Shown: piece after piece, positions 16,626-26,566 of the stretch
Position numbering within the stretch: position 1 is the stretch's first letter
Layout of the letters: each line of letters opens with the position of its first letter
From: Micromonospora violae
Lineage (GTDB): Bacteria > Actinomycetota > Actinomycetes > Mycobacteriales > Micromonosporaceae
Direction: 5' to 3'
Assembly (NCBI RefSeq): GCF_004217135.1
Contig: NZ_SHKK01000001.1
Span: 5,146,001-5,210,000, forward strand
Length of the DNA: 64,000 nucleotides
Program-made: the position numbers and the translations under genes
Notes under the pieces: model-generated
Told to the model about the DNA's origin: nothing
What the model saw: only the letters and a program-made list of their open reading frames with translations
Database searches by the model: none

Positions 16626-16874
16626 ATGACCACGGATGACAACCAGACCGAGGACGGCCCGCCGATCACCTGGAAACCGGTCGGCGAGCTCCCCGGCCAG
16701 CTGCCGTTCGACCGGCTCGACTACGGCGACGCCGAGCAACTGGCCGAGATGACCACCGACGGTGAGTCGGCGGCGGCCGATGAGCCGCAGGAGATGGTGG
16801 ACGCGCCGATCCAACTGCTTCCGCCGTACGACCGGGCACAGAAACGGCGCAACCAGCGCCCCCTGCCGACCTGA
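16626..16874 (+). CDS. Hypothetical acidic protein, 82 aa
   Basis: A short hydrophilic protein that begins MTTDDNQTEDGPPITWKPVG and ends RNQRPLPT, with many Asp, Glu and Pro and no hydrophobic segment. AGGAGG (16615-16620) lies five bases before the ATG. A small hairpin, CTACCG-TTT-CGGTAG (16600-16614), touches the ribosome binding site; the same bases also read as a TACCGT -10 box, so the hairpin may not be transcribed. Function unknown. Confidence 0.65.
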   Translation: MTTDDNQTEDGPPITWKPVGELPGQLPFDRLDYGDAEQLAEMTTDGESAAADEPQEMVDAPIQLLPPYDRAQKRRNQRPLPT

Positions 16875-16877
16875 CGA

Positions 16878-16915
16878 CGAACGGGGCGGACCGCGTCAGC
16901 GGCCCGCCCCGTTCG
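16878..16915. terminator. Bidirectional hairpin between convergent genes
   Basis: CGAACGGGGCGG (16878-16889) pairs perfectly with CCGCCCCGTTCG (16904-16915) around a 14-base loop. It lies between the end of the 82-aa gene and the end of groEL, with no U-tract on either side, as is common for actinobacterial terminators. Confidence 0.75.
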
Positions 16916-16932
16916 GTGTGTCGGAACTGGAC

Positions 16933-18786
<1,854 letters not shown>

Positions 18787-18813
18787 TTAGCACTCTCCCC
18801 TGCCGAGTGCAAG
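18787..18813. promoter_or_regulatory. CIRCE element 2 (HrcA operator)
   Basis: TTAGCACTC-N9-GAGTGCAAG keeps one consensus arm and a slightly degenerate second arm. It is eight bases from the first element (centres 35 bases apart). The groEL promoter probably lies in this element, since TTGCAC read on the minus strand can serve as the -35 box. Confidence 0.85.
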
Positions 18814-18827
18814 CACGATGCCGCCGC

Positions 18828-19787
18828 TCAGCCGAGTTCCGCGGCCAGTCCCGCGGCGTTCACCGGCGCCTCATGGGCGCGCTGCTCGGCGTACGTCACC
18901 AGCAGGCCGATCAGCTGGGCGAGGTGAGCGGGCAGGGCCAGCAGAGCGGTGATCCCGATCACCACCACCGCCACGACCGCGGTGCCCGGTGCGGCGAACG
19001 GATCCGTTCCGAGCGCGGAGGTGACGACCCCTTCCAGGCCACCGGGGATCAGGGTGCCGACGATCACCGCCAGGACCACCAGAGCCACCCGCCCGAGCAG
19101 CAGACCGAGCCGGTCGTGGAACATCCGAAACGACCGACCGATCGGGTTGTTGCGCTCGAAGAGATAGACCGGGCCGGCCATGCTCAACGCGAAGGCCAGG
19201 TAGATGCCCGGCAGCACGCAGAAGCAGATGCCAACGCCGACCAGCAGGCTGACCAGCAGCGTCCAACCCCACAGCCCGAGCGCCCGACGCAGGCCGTAGC
19301 GCAGCGCCGACTCCAGGCTGACCGGCTGACCGACCGCCTGCCGCGTGATCACCCAGCTACCGGCGGCCCACCCGACGGCCTGCACCAACCCGATCACCAG
19401 GCTGCCGCCGACCAGCAGGACCAGGAGGCTCAGCAGATCGGCGACGAAGTTGTCCGGCAGCGCGGGGCTCGGGTTCGACCCGGTCTGGACGGCCCACTTC
19501 GCCGTCGGGTCCAGCCCGAGCGAGATCACCGAGAACACCGCCGCTGGCAGCACCTGGGTGAGCAGCATGATCGGCAGCAACTGCCGCCAGCCCCGGCGCA
19601 GCGCTCCCCCGCACCGGTTGAACCACCCGCCGAGGCCGGCACCGGGCGGCGTGACCAGCGCGTCGTTCGGGTCGAACCCGTAACCGGGCGGGTACCAGCC
19701 GAACGGCGGCCCCGGGTACCACGGCGGCCCGCCGTAGGGGCTACCCGGCCCAAAGGGCGGAGTCGGCGGGGGTGACTGGTCGGTCAT
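18828..19787 (-). CDS. Multi-span membrane protein with Pro/Gly-rich N-terminus
   Basis: This 319-residue protein starts with about 45 residues rich in Pro, Gly and Tyr (FGPGSPYGGPPWYPGP), then has five or six hydrophobic spans such as FVADLLSLLVLLVGGSLVIG, LVSLLVGVGICFCVLPGIYL and VALVVLAVIVGTLIPG. The motif LPGIYLAFALSMAGPVYLFE followed by GRSFRMFHDR resembles the membrane domain found in DUF7847 or glycerophosphodiesterase-associated proteins of actinobacteria. GAGGAG about seven bases before the ATG supports the start. No partner is evident, and no function can be given. Confidence 0.72.
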   Translation of the reverse strand: MTDQSPPPTPPFGPGSPYGGPPWYPGPPFGWYPPGYGFDPNDALVTPPGAGLGGWFNRCGGALRRGWRQLLPIMLLTQVLPAAVFSVISLGLDPTAKWAVQTGSNPSPALPDNFVADLLSLLVLLVGGSLVIGLVQAVGWAAGSWVITRQAVGQPVSLESALRYGLRRALGLWGWTLLVSLLVGVGICFCVLPGIYLAFALSMAGPVYLFERNNPIGRSFRMFHDRLGLLLGRVALVVLAVIVGTLIPGGLEGVVTSALGTDPFAAPGTAVVAVVVIGITALLALPAHLAQLIGLLVTYAEQRAHEAPVNAAGLAAELG

Positions 19788-19881
19788 GAACGCTCCTCAG
19801 CATCGGCTGGAACGGTTCACGATCTTCCCGGCTGCGCGCCCCTGCCGCAGCCCCGCCTCGGGGGCCGCTCGGCCAGGAAGG

Positions 19882-20085
19882 TCAGCCGATGACGTGAACC
19901 CGCTCCGCCTGCGGACCCTTCTGGCCCTGGGCGATCTCGAACTCGACCCGCTGACCGTCGTCCAGCGCCTTGTAACCGTCCATCTCGATCGCGGAGAAGT
20001 GGACGAACACGTCCTGACCGCCGTCGACGGCGATGAAGCCGTAGCCCTTTTCGGCGTTGAACCATTTCACGGTGCCCTGTGCCAC
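19882..20085 (-). CDS. Cold-shock protein, CspA family
   Basis: A single OB-fold cold-shock domain of 67 residues. [18 protein letters not shown] contains the RNP1 motif KGYGFI, and [10 protein letters not shown] contains RNP2. These proteins bind single-stranded RNA and DNA and prevent RNA structure at low temperature or in growth. The start is a GTG with GAGGGA about eleven bases upstream. The gene is divergent from a GNAT gene, with a 200-base intergenic region that probably holds a long csp leader. Confidence 0.95.
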   Translation of the reverse strand: MAQGTVKWFNAEKGYGFIAVDGGQDVFVHFSAIEMDGYKALDDGQRVEFEIAQGQKGPQAERVHVIG

Positions 20086-20286
20086 GGTGCACTTCCCTCA
20101 CTCTGCGCGGTCTTGCCTGACCCGGCGCACGGCGCAGCCGGGCGCCCCAGACCACCGATTCAGCGATCGATGACCGCCATTGAACAGGTGACCGAAATCG
20201 CACGCTACACGAGGAGTGACGGCCGCGCACGACCACAAATCAGGCATATTTCAAGCCGCAGCCCACCCCTGTGATAGGCATGCGAC

Positions 20287-20817
20287 ATGACCACCGACAC
20301 GGGCTCGCCCCTGCGGCAGGCGCAGATCCGCCGGGTTCGGCCGGCGGACGCCGCCCGGATGCGGGCGCTGCGCCTGGAGATGCTCGCCGACGCACCGCTG
20401 GCCTTCCTGGAGACCCTGGCGGACGCGGCAGCCCGACCGCACAACGAGTACGCCGCGCGGGTCGCCTACACCTCCGCCGGCCCGAACAACGGACAGTTCG
20501 TCGCGGACCTGGGCGGCGGCCGGCTGGTCGGGCACGCGGGCGGGACCACAGCTCCCAACGAACCCGGGCTGACCGTGATCTACGCCGTGTACGTCACGCC
20601 CAACTGGCGGGGCAGCGGCCTGCTCGGCGAGCTGATCGACGGCGTGGCCGCCTGGTCACGCGACTGCGGCCGACCGGAGCTGCTGCTGGAGGTGGTGGTC
20701 GGCAACGACCGCGCCTACCGGGCCTACCAGCGCCTGGGCTTCACCGACACCGGCGTACGGGTCCCCCACCCCACCATCCCCGCCCTGACCGAACTACAGA
20801 TGCGCAGAACCGCCTAA
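20287..20817 (+). CDS. GNAT family N-acetyltransferase
   Basis: A single-domain acetyltransferase of 176 residues. AAVYVTPNWRGSGLLGELIDG-like motif A (YAVYVTPNWRGSGLLGELID) binds acetyl-CoA, and motif B is LEVVVGNDRAYRAYQRLGF. The start of the fold (QIRRVRPADAARMRALRLEM) fits many aminoglycoside- or polyamine-type GNATs, but the substrate cannot be read from sequence. Its 3' side leads to a long perfect hairpin shared with the convergent paaN. Confidence 0.88.
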   Translation: MTTDTGSPLRQAQIRRVRPADAARMRALRLEMLADAPLAFLETLADAAARPHNEYAARVAYTSAGPNNGQFVADLGGGRLVGHAGGTTAPNEPGLTVIYAVYVTPNWRGSGLLGELIDGVAAWSRDCGRPELLLEVVVGNDRAYRAYQRLGFTDTGVRVPHPTIPALTELQMRRTA

Positions 20818-20893
20818 ACCCGGGAACCAACCCAAGGCAGAACCCCGGTGATGTCCCAAAGCCGGATGCGTCAGCGACAACCGGTCCACGTCA

Positions 20894-20969
20894 GGGTTTC
20901 CGGGGCAGCCCGACCCGCGCAGGGATCAAGCCTGACCGCCCGGAGCGGGTCGGGCTGCCCCGGAAACCC
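20894..20969. terminator. 25-bp perfect inverted repeat, likely bidirectional terminator
   Basis: Bases 20894-20918 pair perfectly with 20945-20969 around a 26-base loop; the stem includes CCGGGGCAGCCCGACCCGC. It lies in the space between a GNAT gene and paaN, which converge. There is no T-tract. The stem is longer than an ordinary terminator requires. Confidence 0.7.
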
Positions 20970-20982
20970 CCAACCGCAACCA

Positions 20983-22656
20983 CTACACGTGACGCCGCGA
21001 CTGCACGATCCGGAACCGGTTCGCCACGTAGGCGCCGTCGGTCAGGGCCGAGTTGGCCGCCGCGTTGGCCCCACTGCCGTGGAAGTCGGAGAACGCCGCC
21101 GACTGGTTGACGAAGACACCGCCGGTGAGGTTGCAGGACAGGTGCACCCCGACCTCGACCGCCACCGCCTCGGCGGCGTCCAGCACCGCCTCGTCGGTCG
21201 AGTAGACCCCGGCGGTGAGCGCGCCCTTCTCGCCGACCGTCCGGCGCAGCAACTCCAGGCTGTGCGCGGTGGAGTCGGTCGCGATGGCGAACGAGATCGG
21301 CCCGAACCACTCCCGGCCGTACGTCTCCGCGTCGTCCGCGGTCAGCTTCACGATCGTCGGGGTACGCACCACCGCGTCGGCGTACGACGGGTGGGCCACC
21401 GCCCGCGACTCCAGCACCGGCTCGCCGACCTTCGTCACCTCGGCCAGCCGCTCCAGCACACCGTCGTTGACGATGGCCCCGGTCAGCTCCACGCCCCGGG
21501 CCGGGTCCGCGGTGAGCTTGCCGACGGCGGCGGCGATCCCGCCGGCCACCTCGTCGAAGCTCTTGTGCCCCTGGTCGGTCTCGATGCCCCCGGCCGGGAT
21601 GAGGATGTTCTGCGAGGTGGTGCACATCTGCCCGCTGTAGAGGGTCAGCGTGAAACCGAGGTTGCGGCACATGCCGGCGAAGTCGTCGGTGGAGTCGATG
21701 ACGACGGTGTTGAGGCCGGCCTTCTCGGTGTAGACCGACGCCTGCCGGGCGTGCGTCTCCAACCAGTCGCCGTATTCGGTGGAGCCGGTGAAGTCGACGA
21801 TCTTGACGGCGCGGTGCAGGGCCAGGTCGCTGGCGAGCTTCTCACCGGGCGCCTCGGCCGCCAGCATGATCAGGTTCGGGTCGAACCCGGCCTCGGCGAG
21901 CACCTCCCGGGCGTACTTCACGGTGATGGCCAGCGGCAGCACCGCGCGCGGGTGTGGCTTGACGATCACCGGGTTGCCGGTGACCAGCGAGGCGAACAGG
22001 CCGGGGTACGAGTTCCAGGTCGGGAAGGTGTTGCACCCGATCACCAGCGCCACCCCACGCGGCACCACGTGGAACGTCTTGGTCATCCGCAGCGGGTCAC
22101 CCTTGCCGGCGGCCTTCTCCCAGCCCGCCGTGCCCGGATGCCGGGTCATCTCGGCGTACGCGTACGCCAGCGCTTCCAGCGCCCGGTCCAGCGCGTGCGC
22201 GCCGCCGGCCTGGAAGGCCATCACGAATGCCTGCCCGCTGGTGAACTGCACCGCGTTGGCCAGCTCGAAGATGTGCTTGTGCAGCCGGTCGAGGATCTCC
22301 AGGCAGACGCCCACCCGGGCCTGCGGGCCGGCGTCGCGCCACGTCGGCAGCGCGGCGGAAGCGGCGCTGACCAGCTCGCCGGTGCCGGCGTGCGGGTAAC
22401 GCACCGCCAACTCCAACCCGAACGGGCTCGTCTCGGTCGCGACCCGTGCGCCGCTGCCGGGCTGGTCGAGCGGAAAGTCGCCACCGAGGTACGCCTCGAA
22501 GGCGGCCTTACCGTCGGCGGCGGCGGTCTCGCCGTACACCCGGGGGCTGGGGGATTCCGGGTAGGCGGACCAGTAGCCCCGCTCCGTGATCGCGGTCAGC
22601 GCGCGGTTGAGGGTGTCGGCGTGCCTGTCGTACAGGGGATGCGGGGTCTCCGTCAT
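20983..22656 (-). CDS. paaN: PaaN-type aldehyde dehydrogenase (phenylacetate degradation)
   Basis: The protein of about 557 residues matches PaaN, an aldehyde dehydrogenase acting on the ring-opened product of phenylacetyl-CoA catabolism. It has VVPRGVALVIGCNTFPTWN in the NAD fold, GNPVIVKPHPRAVLPL, VDFTGSTEYGDWLE and the nucleophile in YSGQMCTTSQNI. It lacks the MaoC/ECH-type hydratase half of the E. coli PaaZ fusion. No other paa genes are within the window, so it may be the isolated actinobacterial copy. The ATG at 22656 gives MTETPHPLYDRH; two more ATGs lie just upstream inside the repeat-containing leader. Confidence 0.87.
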   Translation of the reverse strand: MTETPHPLYDRHADTLNRALTAITERGYWSAYPESPSPRVYGETAAADGKAAFEAYLGGDFPLDQPGSGARVATETSPFGLELAVRYPHAGTGELVSAASAALPTWRDAGPQARVGVCLEILDRLHKHIFELANAVQFTSGQAFVMAFQAGGAHALDRALEALAYAYAEMTRHPGTAGWEKAAGKGDPLRMTKTFHVVPRGVALVIGCNTFPTWNSYPGLFASLVTGNPVIVKPHPRAVLPLAITVKYAREVLAEAGFDPNLIMLAAEAPGEKLASDLALHRAVKIVDFTGSTEYGDWLETHARQASVYTEKAGLNTVVIDSTDDFAGMCRNLGFTLTLYSGQMCTTSQNILIPAGGIETDQGHKSFDEVAGGIAAAVGKLTADPARGVELTGAIVNDGVLERLAEVTKVGEPVLESRAVAHPSYADAVVRTPTIVKLTADDAETYGREWFGPISFAIATDSTAHSLELLRRTVGEKGALTAGVYSTDEAVLDAAEAVAVEVGVHLSCNLTGGVFVNQSAAFSDFHGSGANAAANSALTDGAYVANRFRIVQSRRHV

Positions 22657-22668
22657 GCCCGCCATCAT

Positions 22669-22747
22669 GCATGACAGAGGTCCGCGAGCAGTAGCGCGAA
22701 TGCCCGGCAGCGGCGCACGCATGACAGAGGTCCGCGAGCAGTAGCGC
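22669..22747. repeat. 29-bp direct repeat pair upstream of paaN
   Basis: The sequence GCATGACAGAGGTCCGCGAG followed by CAGTAGCGC occurs at 22669-22697 and again at 22719-22747, with a 50-base period. The 21 bases after each copy are also partly alike, so this looks like a tandem duplication of about 50 bases. It fills the space between paaN and the upstream GNAT gene. Confidence 0.85.
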
Positions 22748-22756
22748 CGATACCCG

Positions 22757-23776
22757 TCAGAGCGTGAGCTGCCAGTCGGTCCAGGCGTCCACCGGACGGA
22801 AGCCGAGCTGTTCGTTGATCGCCACCATGTAGCTGTTGCTGGCCGCGTTCCAGGTGTCGATCACCTGTACCGCCGGTTCGTGGGTGAGCAGATGGTGCAG
22901 GTTCTCCGCCTTGGCGATGAGGCCGAGCCGGTGCCCCCGGTGCGCCGGGTCGACGATGGTGATCTGCTGGAACGCGTGCCAGTCGGCGGCGGCGCCCACG
23001 TCCAGCAGGGTCCAGGCGACGAGCCGGCCGGACTCCTCGTGCCGGATCCCCAGGTGGTAGCGCCGCCGACCCCGGGCCTCCAGCGCCCGTTCGTTGCCCC
23101 GGATGCGTTCGGCGTCGATCTGCTCCGGCTCCCACTGCACGTCGCCCATGGGCGCGTCGATCAGCAGCCGGCCGTCGAGGTAGGCGACGTCGGCGACGTA
23201 CTCCGGTGGGATCGCCCCCTGCCAGCAGACCGAGTGGTAGCCCTCGGCCCGCGGGCGGGCTTCGGCCAGCGCCGCCCGCAACGCGACCCGGTCGATCGCG
23301 CCGACGTCGAGCCGGCGACGCACCTCGGCGAGGGCGGGTTCGGCTCCGGTCGCGGCGGCGAACGCATCGCCGGCCACGCTGCGGGCCGGCCCGTCGGGCA
23401 GCGCGGAGACGGCCATCGCCACCACCCGCTTGCGCCCGTGTGCGCGCAGCAGGCGCACCCCGTACTCGTGCAGGGCCCGGCCGACCCCCCGTCGCCGCAG
23501 CTCGGGATGCACCAGCAGCTCGGCGGTGGCGTTGTCGGTGTTGTCGAGCTGCGGCAGGTCCAGTTGGAGGTAGCCGGCCGGCACGCCATCCAGTCGGGCC
23601 AGCGCCCAGAGCGACCGGGTGCCGGGCATCGGCGTGTGGAACAGGGCGTCGAAGCGACGCCGGCAGAAGGGCGGGAAGTCCGGCAGATCGGCGTCGTTGG
23701 CCGCCGACCCGATCCGGTACGCCTCGTCGACCGACGCCCGGTCAGCGCCGTCGAACGACGCGATCGTGATGCTCAT
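22757..23776 (-). CDS. Two-domain GNAT N-acetyltransferase
   Basis: A protein of 339 residues. The first GNAT domain has LLVHPELRRRGVGRALHEYG; the second has TIVDPAHRGHRLGLIAKAENLHHL and WNAASNSYMVAINEQLGFRP. The second domain keeps the better acetyl-CoA loop. This arrangement is common in actinobacterial acetyltransferases of unknown substrate. It lies downstream of thrC in the same direction, but hairpins separate them. Confidence 0.85.
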   Translation of the reverse strand: MSITIASFDGADRASVDEAYRIGSAANDADLPDFPPFCRRRFDALFHTPMPGTRSLWALARLDGVPAGYLQLDLPQLDNTDNATAELLVHPELRRRGVGRALHEYGVRLLRAHGRKRVVAMAVSALPDGPARSVAGDAFAAATGAEPALAEVRRRLDVGAIDRVALRAALAEARPRAEGYHSVCWQGAIPPEYVADVAYLDGRLLIDAPMGDVQWEPEQIDAERIRGNERALEARGRRRYHLGIRHEESGRLVAWTLLDVGAAADWHAFQQITIVDPAHRGHRLGLIAKAENLHHLLTHEPAVQVIDTWNAASNSYMVAINEQLGFRPVDAWTDWQLTL

Positions 23777-23802
23777 ACCGGTGAGCGTGCACCCCGGAAA
23801 AG

Positions 23803-23837
23803 CGATCGGGCCAGCGAATTAATCGCTGGCCCGATCG
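23803..23837. repeat. 15-bp perfect hairpin with 5-base loop
   Basis: CGATCGGGCCAGCGA (23803-23817) and its reverse complement (23823-23837) flank the loop ATTAA. It lies 27 bases upstream of the GNAT start. It could terminate the thrC transcript, or be an operator for the GNAT gene. Confidence 0.7.
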
Positions 23838-23862
23838 AACGTGGTCGGGAGGGACACTCGCA

Positions 23863-23879
23863 CAACGCCTCCGGCGTTG
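23863..23879. repeat. Short hairpin CAACGCC-TCC-GGCGTTG
   Basis: A 7-bp perfect stem lies between the 15-bp hairpin and thrC. Together with the other two hairpins it makes this 236-base intergenic space unusually structured. Confidence 0.5.
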
Positions 23880-23970
23880 GGTCGCAAGAACTTCAAAAGT
23901 CTTCGGCGAAATGCCCTCCCGCACGGAGCATCTTGCGCCGTCCGGTTCCTGCCGTCAAGTCCGTAGCGGC

Positions 23971-23998
23971 GGGTTTTCCACACTCACAGCGAAAACCC
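23971..23998 (-). terminator. Hairpin downstream of thrC
   Basis: GGGTTTTC and GAAAACCC pair around a 12-base loop, 15 bases after the thrC stop codon. The run of A/T pairs in the stem is unusual for this genome. Confidence 0.55.
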
Positions 23999-24012
23999 AG
24001 TTACCGGGCGGA

Positions 24013-25299
24013 TCAGCCGAGGAGGCCGGCGTCGCGGGCGGCGCGCAGCGAGGGCTTGATGTGGTGGGTCGGCCCGACCTGACCGGCCACTGCGTCGATG
24101 GTCTTCAGACCCTCGCCGGTGTTGAACACGACGGTCTCCGCCGTCGGGTCGAGCCGACCGGACTCGACCAGCTTGCGCAGCACCGCCACGGTCACCCCAC
24201 CTGCGGTTTCGGCGAAGACCCCGGTGGTGCGGGCCAGATCGCGGATGCCCGCGCGGATCTCGTCGTCGTCGGCGTACTCCATCCAGCCGCCGGTGCGGCG
24301 GACCGCCTCCAGGGCGTAGAGGCCGGCCGCCGGGTCGCCGATGTTGAGTGACTTGGCGATGCCGGTCGGCTTGACCGGGATGATCGTGTCGGTGTCGGCG
24401 TGCAGGGCGGTCGCGATCGGGTTGCAGCCGGCGGACTGCGCGCCGAAGACCTTCCAGCCGTCGGCTGGCGCCTCGACCAGGCCGATCTCCACCAGCTCGG
24501 AGAACGCCTTGTCAATCTTGGTGAGCAGCTCGCCGCTGGCCATCGGAATGACCACCTGCGCCGGGATCCGCCAGCCGAGCTGCTCGGCCACCTCGTAGCC
24601 GAGGGTCTTGGAGCCCTCCGCGTAGTACGGCCGCACGTTCACGTTGACGAACGCGGTGTCCTCGAATTCGTCCGTCTCCACCAGCTCGCCGCAGAGCCGG
24701 TTGACATCGTCGTAGGAGCCGTCGATGGCGACCAGTTCGCCGCCGTAGACGGCGGTGGTGATGACCTTGCCCTGCTCCAGGTCGCTGGGGATGAAGACCA
24801 CCGAGGGCACCCCGGCGCGGGCGGCGTGGGCGGCCACCGAGTTGGCCAGGTTGCCGGTCGACGCGCAGGCGAACCGGGTGAAGCCGAGCGCCTTGGCGGC
24901 GGTGAGCGCCACCGAGACGACCCGGTCCTTGAACGAGTGGGTGGGGTTGGCGCTGTCGTCCTTGACCCAGAGCGGCGCGGTGATGCCCAGCTCGGCGGCG
25001 AGGTGCGGGGCCGCCACCAACGGGGTCAGCCCCGGGTCGAGGGTGACCCGGGTGGCCGGGTCCTGACCGGCGGGGAGCAGGGCGGCGTACCGCCAGATGT
25101 TGTTCGGGCCGGCCTCGATCTGCTCGCGGGTGACGGTGGCCAGTGCGGCGGCCTCGTAGTCGACCTCCAACGGGCCGAAACACTCGTAACAGGCGTGCTG
25201 GGCGGCGAGCGGGTAGCGCGCCGAGCAGGCGCGGCAGACCAGGGCGCGGGCGGGGCTGGCCGAGGTGTCGATGCCAGCGGGGACGAGCGTCGACGTCAT
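24013..25299 (-). CDS. thrC: Threonine synthase
   Basis: This 428-residue PLP enzyme converts O-phosphohomoserine to threonine. An N-terminal zinc-ribbon-like part has CRAC and CYEC. WVKDDSANPTHSFKDRVVSVAL carries the PLP lysine, ACASTGNLANSVAAHAAR the phosphate loop and MASGELLTKIDKAF a downstream glycine-rich loop. This is the long actinobacterial and plant type with the N-terminal ribbon. The SAM-I riboswitch upstream links threonine formation to SAM level, since O-phosphohomoserine or homoserine is shared with methionine synthesis. The ATG at 25299 lies 10 bases after the riboswitch. Confidence 0.93.
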   Translation of the reverse strand: MTSTLVPAGIDTSASPARALVCRACSARYPLAAQHACYECFGPLEVDYEAAALATVTREQIEAGPNNIWRYAALLPAGQDPATRVTLDPGLTPLVAAPHLAAELGITAPLWVKDDSANPTHSFKDRVVSVALTAAKALGFTRFACASTGNLANSVAAHAARAGVPSVVFIPSDLEQGKVITTAVYGGELVAIDGSYDDVNRLCGELVETDEFEDTAFVNVNVRPYYAEGSKTLGYEVAEQLGWRIPAQVVIPMASGELLTKIDKAFSELVEIGLVEAPADGWKVFGAQSAGCNPIATALHADTDTIIPVKPTGIAKSLNIGDPAAGLYALEAVRRTGGWMEYADDDEIRAGIRDLARTTGVFAETAGGVTVAVLRKLVESGRLDPTAETVVFNTGEGLKTIDAVAGQVGPTHHIKPSLRAARDAGLLG

Positions 25300-25309
25300 G
25301 TCGAGAGTC

Positions 25310-25443
25310 CTCTCATCTTTCCCCGCATCGCACGGTGCGGCGGGGACGGAATTGGCACCTGCCCCGCGGGTCGCTCAGCGGTGAGCGCGCGGGGTGGTTG
25401 CCGGGGCGTCGTCGGGCCGTATCCCTCAGCCCCTCTGGATGAG
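25310..25443 (-). promoter_or_regulatory. SAM-I (S-box) riboswitch
   Basis: Read on the minus strand, the leader begins CTCATCCAGAGGGGCTGAGG, continues GATACGGCCCGACGACGCCC and CGGCAACCACC, and near the end has CAGGTGCCAATTCC and AAGATGAGAG. These are the conserved parts of S-box RNAs: the P1 arms CTCATC/GATGAG, the kink-turn side, GGCAACC, and GGTGCCAATTCC. It is expected to switch off thrC when SAM is high. The 3' arm of P1 sits 10-20 bases from the ATG and near a GAGAGGA site, so control of ribosome access is likely. Confidence 0.9.
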
Positions 25444-25512
25444 GTATTCAGTTGTGCCGTCGAGTCTAGGCAAAGCCGGGCGCGGCCTCCAGGGCGGATC
25501 CCAGGGAGTGGG

Positions 25513-26475
25513 TCACCGGGCGCTCACGGCCACGGGGTCGGTCACCGCGATCGGGTCCGTTACCGCGCTCGGCCGGGGCAGCGATGCGCTCCGGGGCCGG
25601 GCGGCCAGGTTCGCGGCGATCAGGGCGGCGATCGTGATGGCGGCCCCGACCAGCTCGACGGGTTCGGGGCGGTAGCCGCGGACGATCTGCACCGCGAAAG
25701 TGATCACCGGGACCAGGTTCATGAACAGCGCGGCGTTGGCGGCGCCGAGTCGCTGCACGCCGGTGTTCCAGGCCAGGACCGCGATCACGGCGCCCACGAG
25801 CGCGGCGTACGCCAACTGCGGGGCGACCGCCGCGAGGTCGGCGGCGCCCGGTGCGTGCTGCCAGCCGACGGCGTCGGCGCCGATGCTCAGGACGAGCATG
25901 GCGACCGTGCCGGCGAGCGCGGTCAGGGTGGTGAAGCGCAGCGGCGACCACTCGCCGAACCGGCTGGCACCGTGGGTGTAGATGCCCCAACCCAGCACCG
26001 CGCCGATCATCATCAGCCCACCGAGGCCGAACTGGCCGAGCCCGGCCAGGCTCCCCCGCGTGATCACCAGGCCGACTCCGACGAGCGCCACCAGGGAGAG
26101 GGCCAGCAGGAGGGGCTTCGGGCGTACGCCGTCGCGGGCCCAACGGACGAGCTGGGTGATCACCGGGGTGGTGGCGACGAAGAGTGAGATCTGCTGTGGG
26201 GCGGCGTGTTCGAGCGCAAGGCTGGTGAGCAGGTTGAAGCCGGCGAAGCCGACCACTCCGAGGACCACCACCTCCCGGGCCCGGCCACCAGGCCGCAGCG
26301 CGCCGGCACCCTCGCGGAGCAGCAGGATGGCGACCAGGACGACGACGGCCAGCAGGTAGCGCGCGGTGGTCAGGTTGAGCGGGTCGACCCAGTTGAGCGC
26401 GCTGGCCAGGATCGGGAACATCACGCCCCAACCGAGCACGGCGACCAGTGGGTACGCGGTGGCGCGGGATCGCAT
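25513..26475 (-). CDS. EamA/DMT family transporter
   Basis: A 320-residue protein with ten hydrophobic spans in two repeats of five; GWGVMFPILASALNWVDPLN opens repeat one and GLGQFGLGGLMMIGAVLGWG opens repeat two. EamA proteins export amino acids or other metabolites. The start at 26475 follows GGAGTTGCC, a good site. It is divergent from an ArsR-type regulator, and a palindrome at 26488-26507 overlaps its promoter, so the regulator probably controls it. Confidence 0.87.
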   Translation of the reverse strand: MRSRATAYPLVAVLGWGVMFPILASALNWVDPLNLTTARYLLAVVVLVAILLLREGAGALRPGGRAREVVVLGVVGFAGFNLLTSLALEHAAPQQISLFVATTPVITQLVRWARDGVRPKPLLLALSLVALVGVGLVITRGSLAGLGQFGLGGLMMIGAVLGWGIYTHGASRFGEWSPLRFTTLTALAGTVAMLVLSIGADAVGWQHAPGAADLAAVAPQLAYAALVGAVIAVLAWNTGVQRLGAANAALFMNLVPVITFAVQIVRGYRPEPVELVGAAITIAALIAANLAARPRSASLPRPSAVTDPIAVTDPVAVSAR

Positions 26476-26487
26476 CGGCAACTCCAA

Positions 26488-26507
26488 TGTTCGAGTATCA
26501 TCGAACC
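26488..26507. promoter_or_regulatory. Operator 1 in the eamA-arsR intergenic region
   Basis: TGTTCGA-N6-TCGAACC, an inverted repeat with 7-base arms (one mismatch at the last base). It lies 13 bases upstream of the EamA start, covering the likely -10 (GATACT). Confidence 0.75.
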
Positions 26508-26529
26508 AACGACACCGACCATAGGGTGT

Positions 26530-26549
26530 TGTTCGAATATTGTCGAACA
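26530..26549. promoter_or_regulatory. Operator 2 in the eamA-arsR intergenic region
   Basis: TGTTCGA-N6-TCGAACA, a perfect inverted repeat with 7-base arms. It overlaps the -35 region of the regulator gene. The centre is 42 bases from that of operator 1, four helical turns, so both sites face the same side of the DNA. Confidence 0.8.
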
Positions 26550-26566
26550 AGGGTTACACTGCTCAC

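Noticed and set aside
22669..22747. The 29-base direct repeats as attachment sites
   Set aside because: They are only 50 bases apart and no integrase or element lies between or near them.
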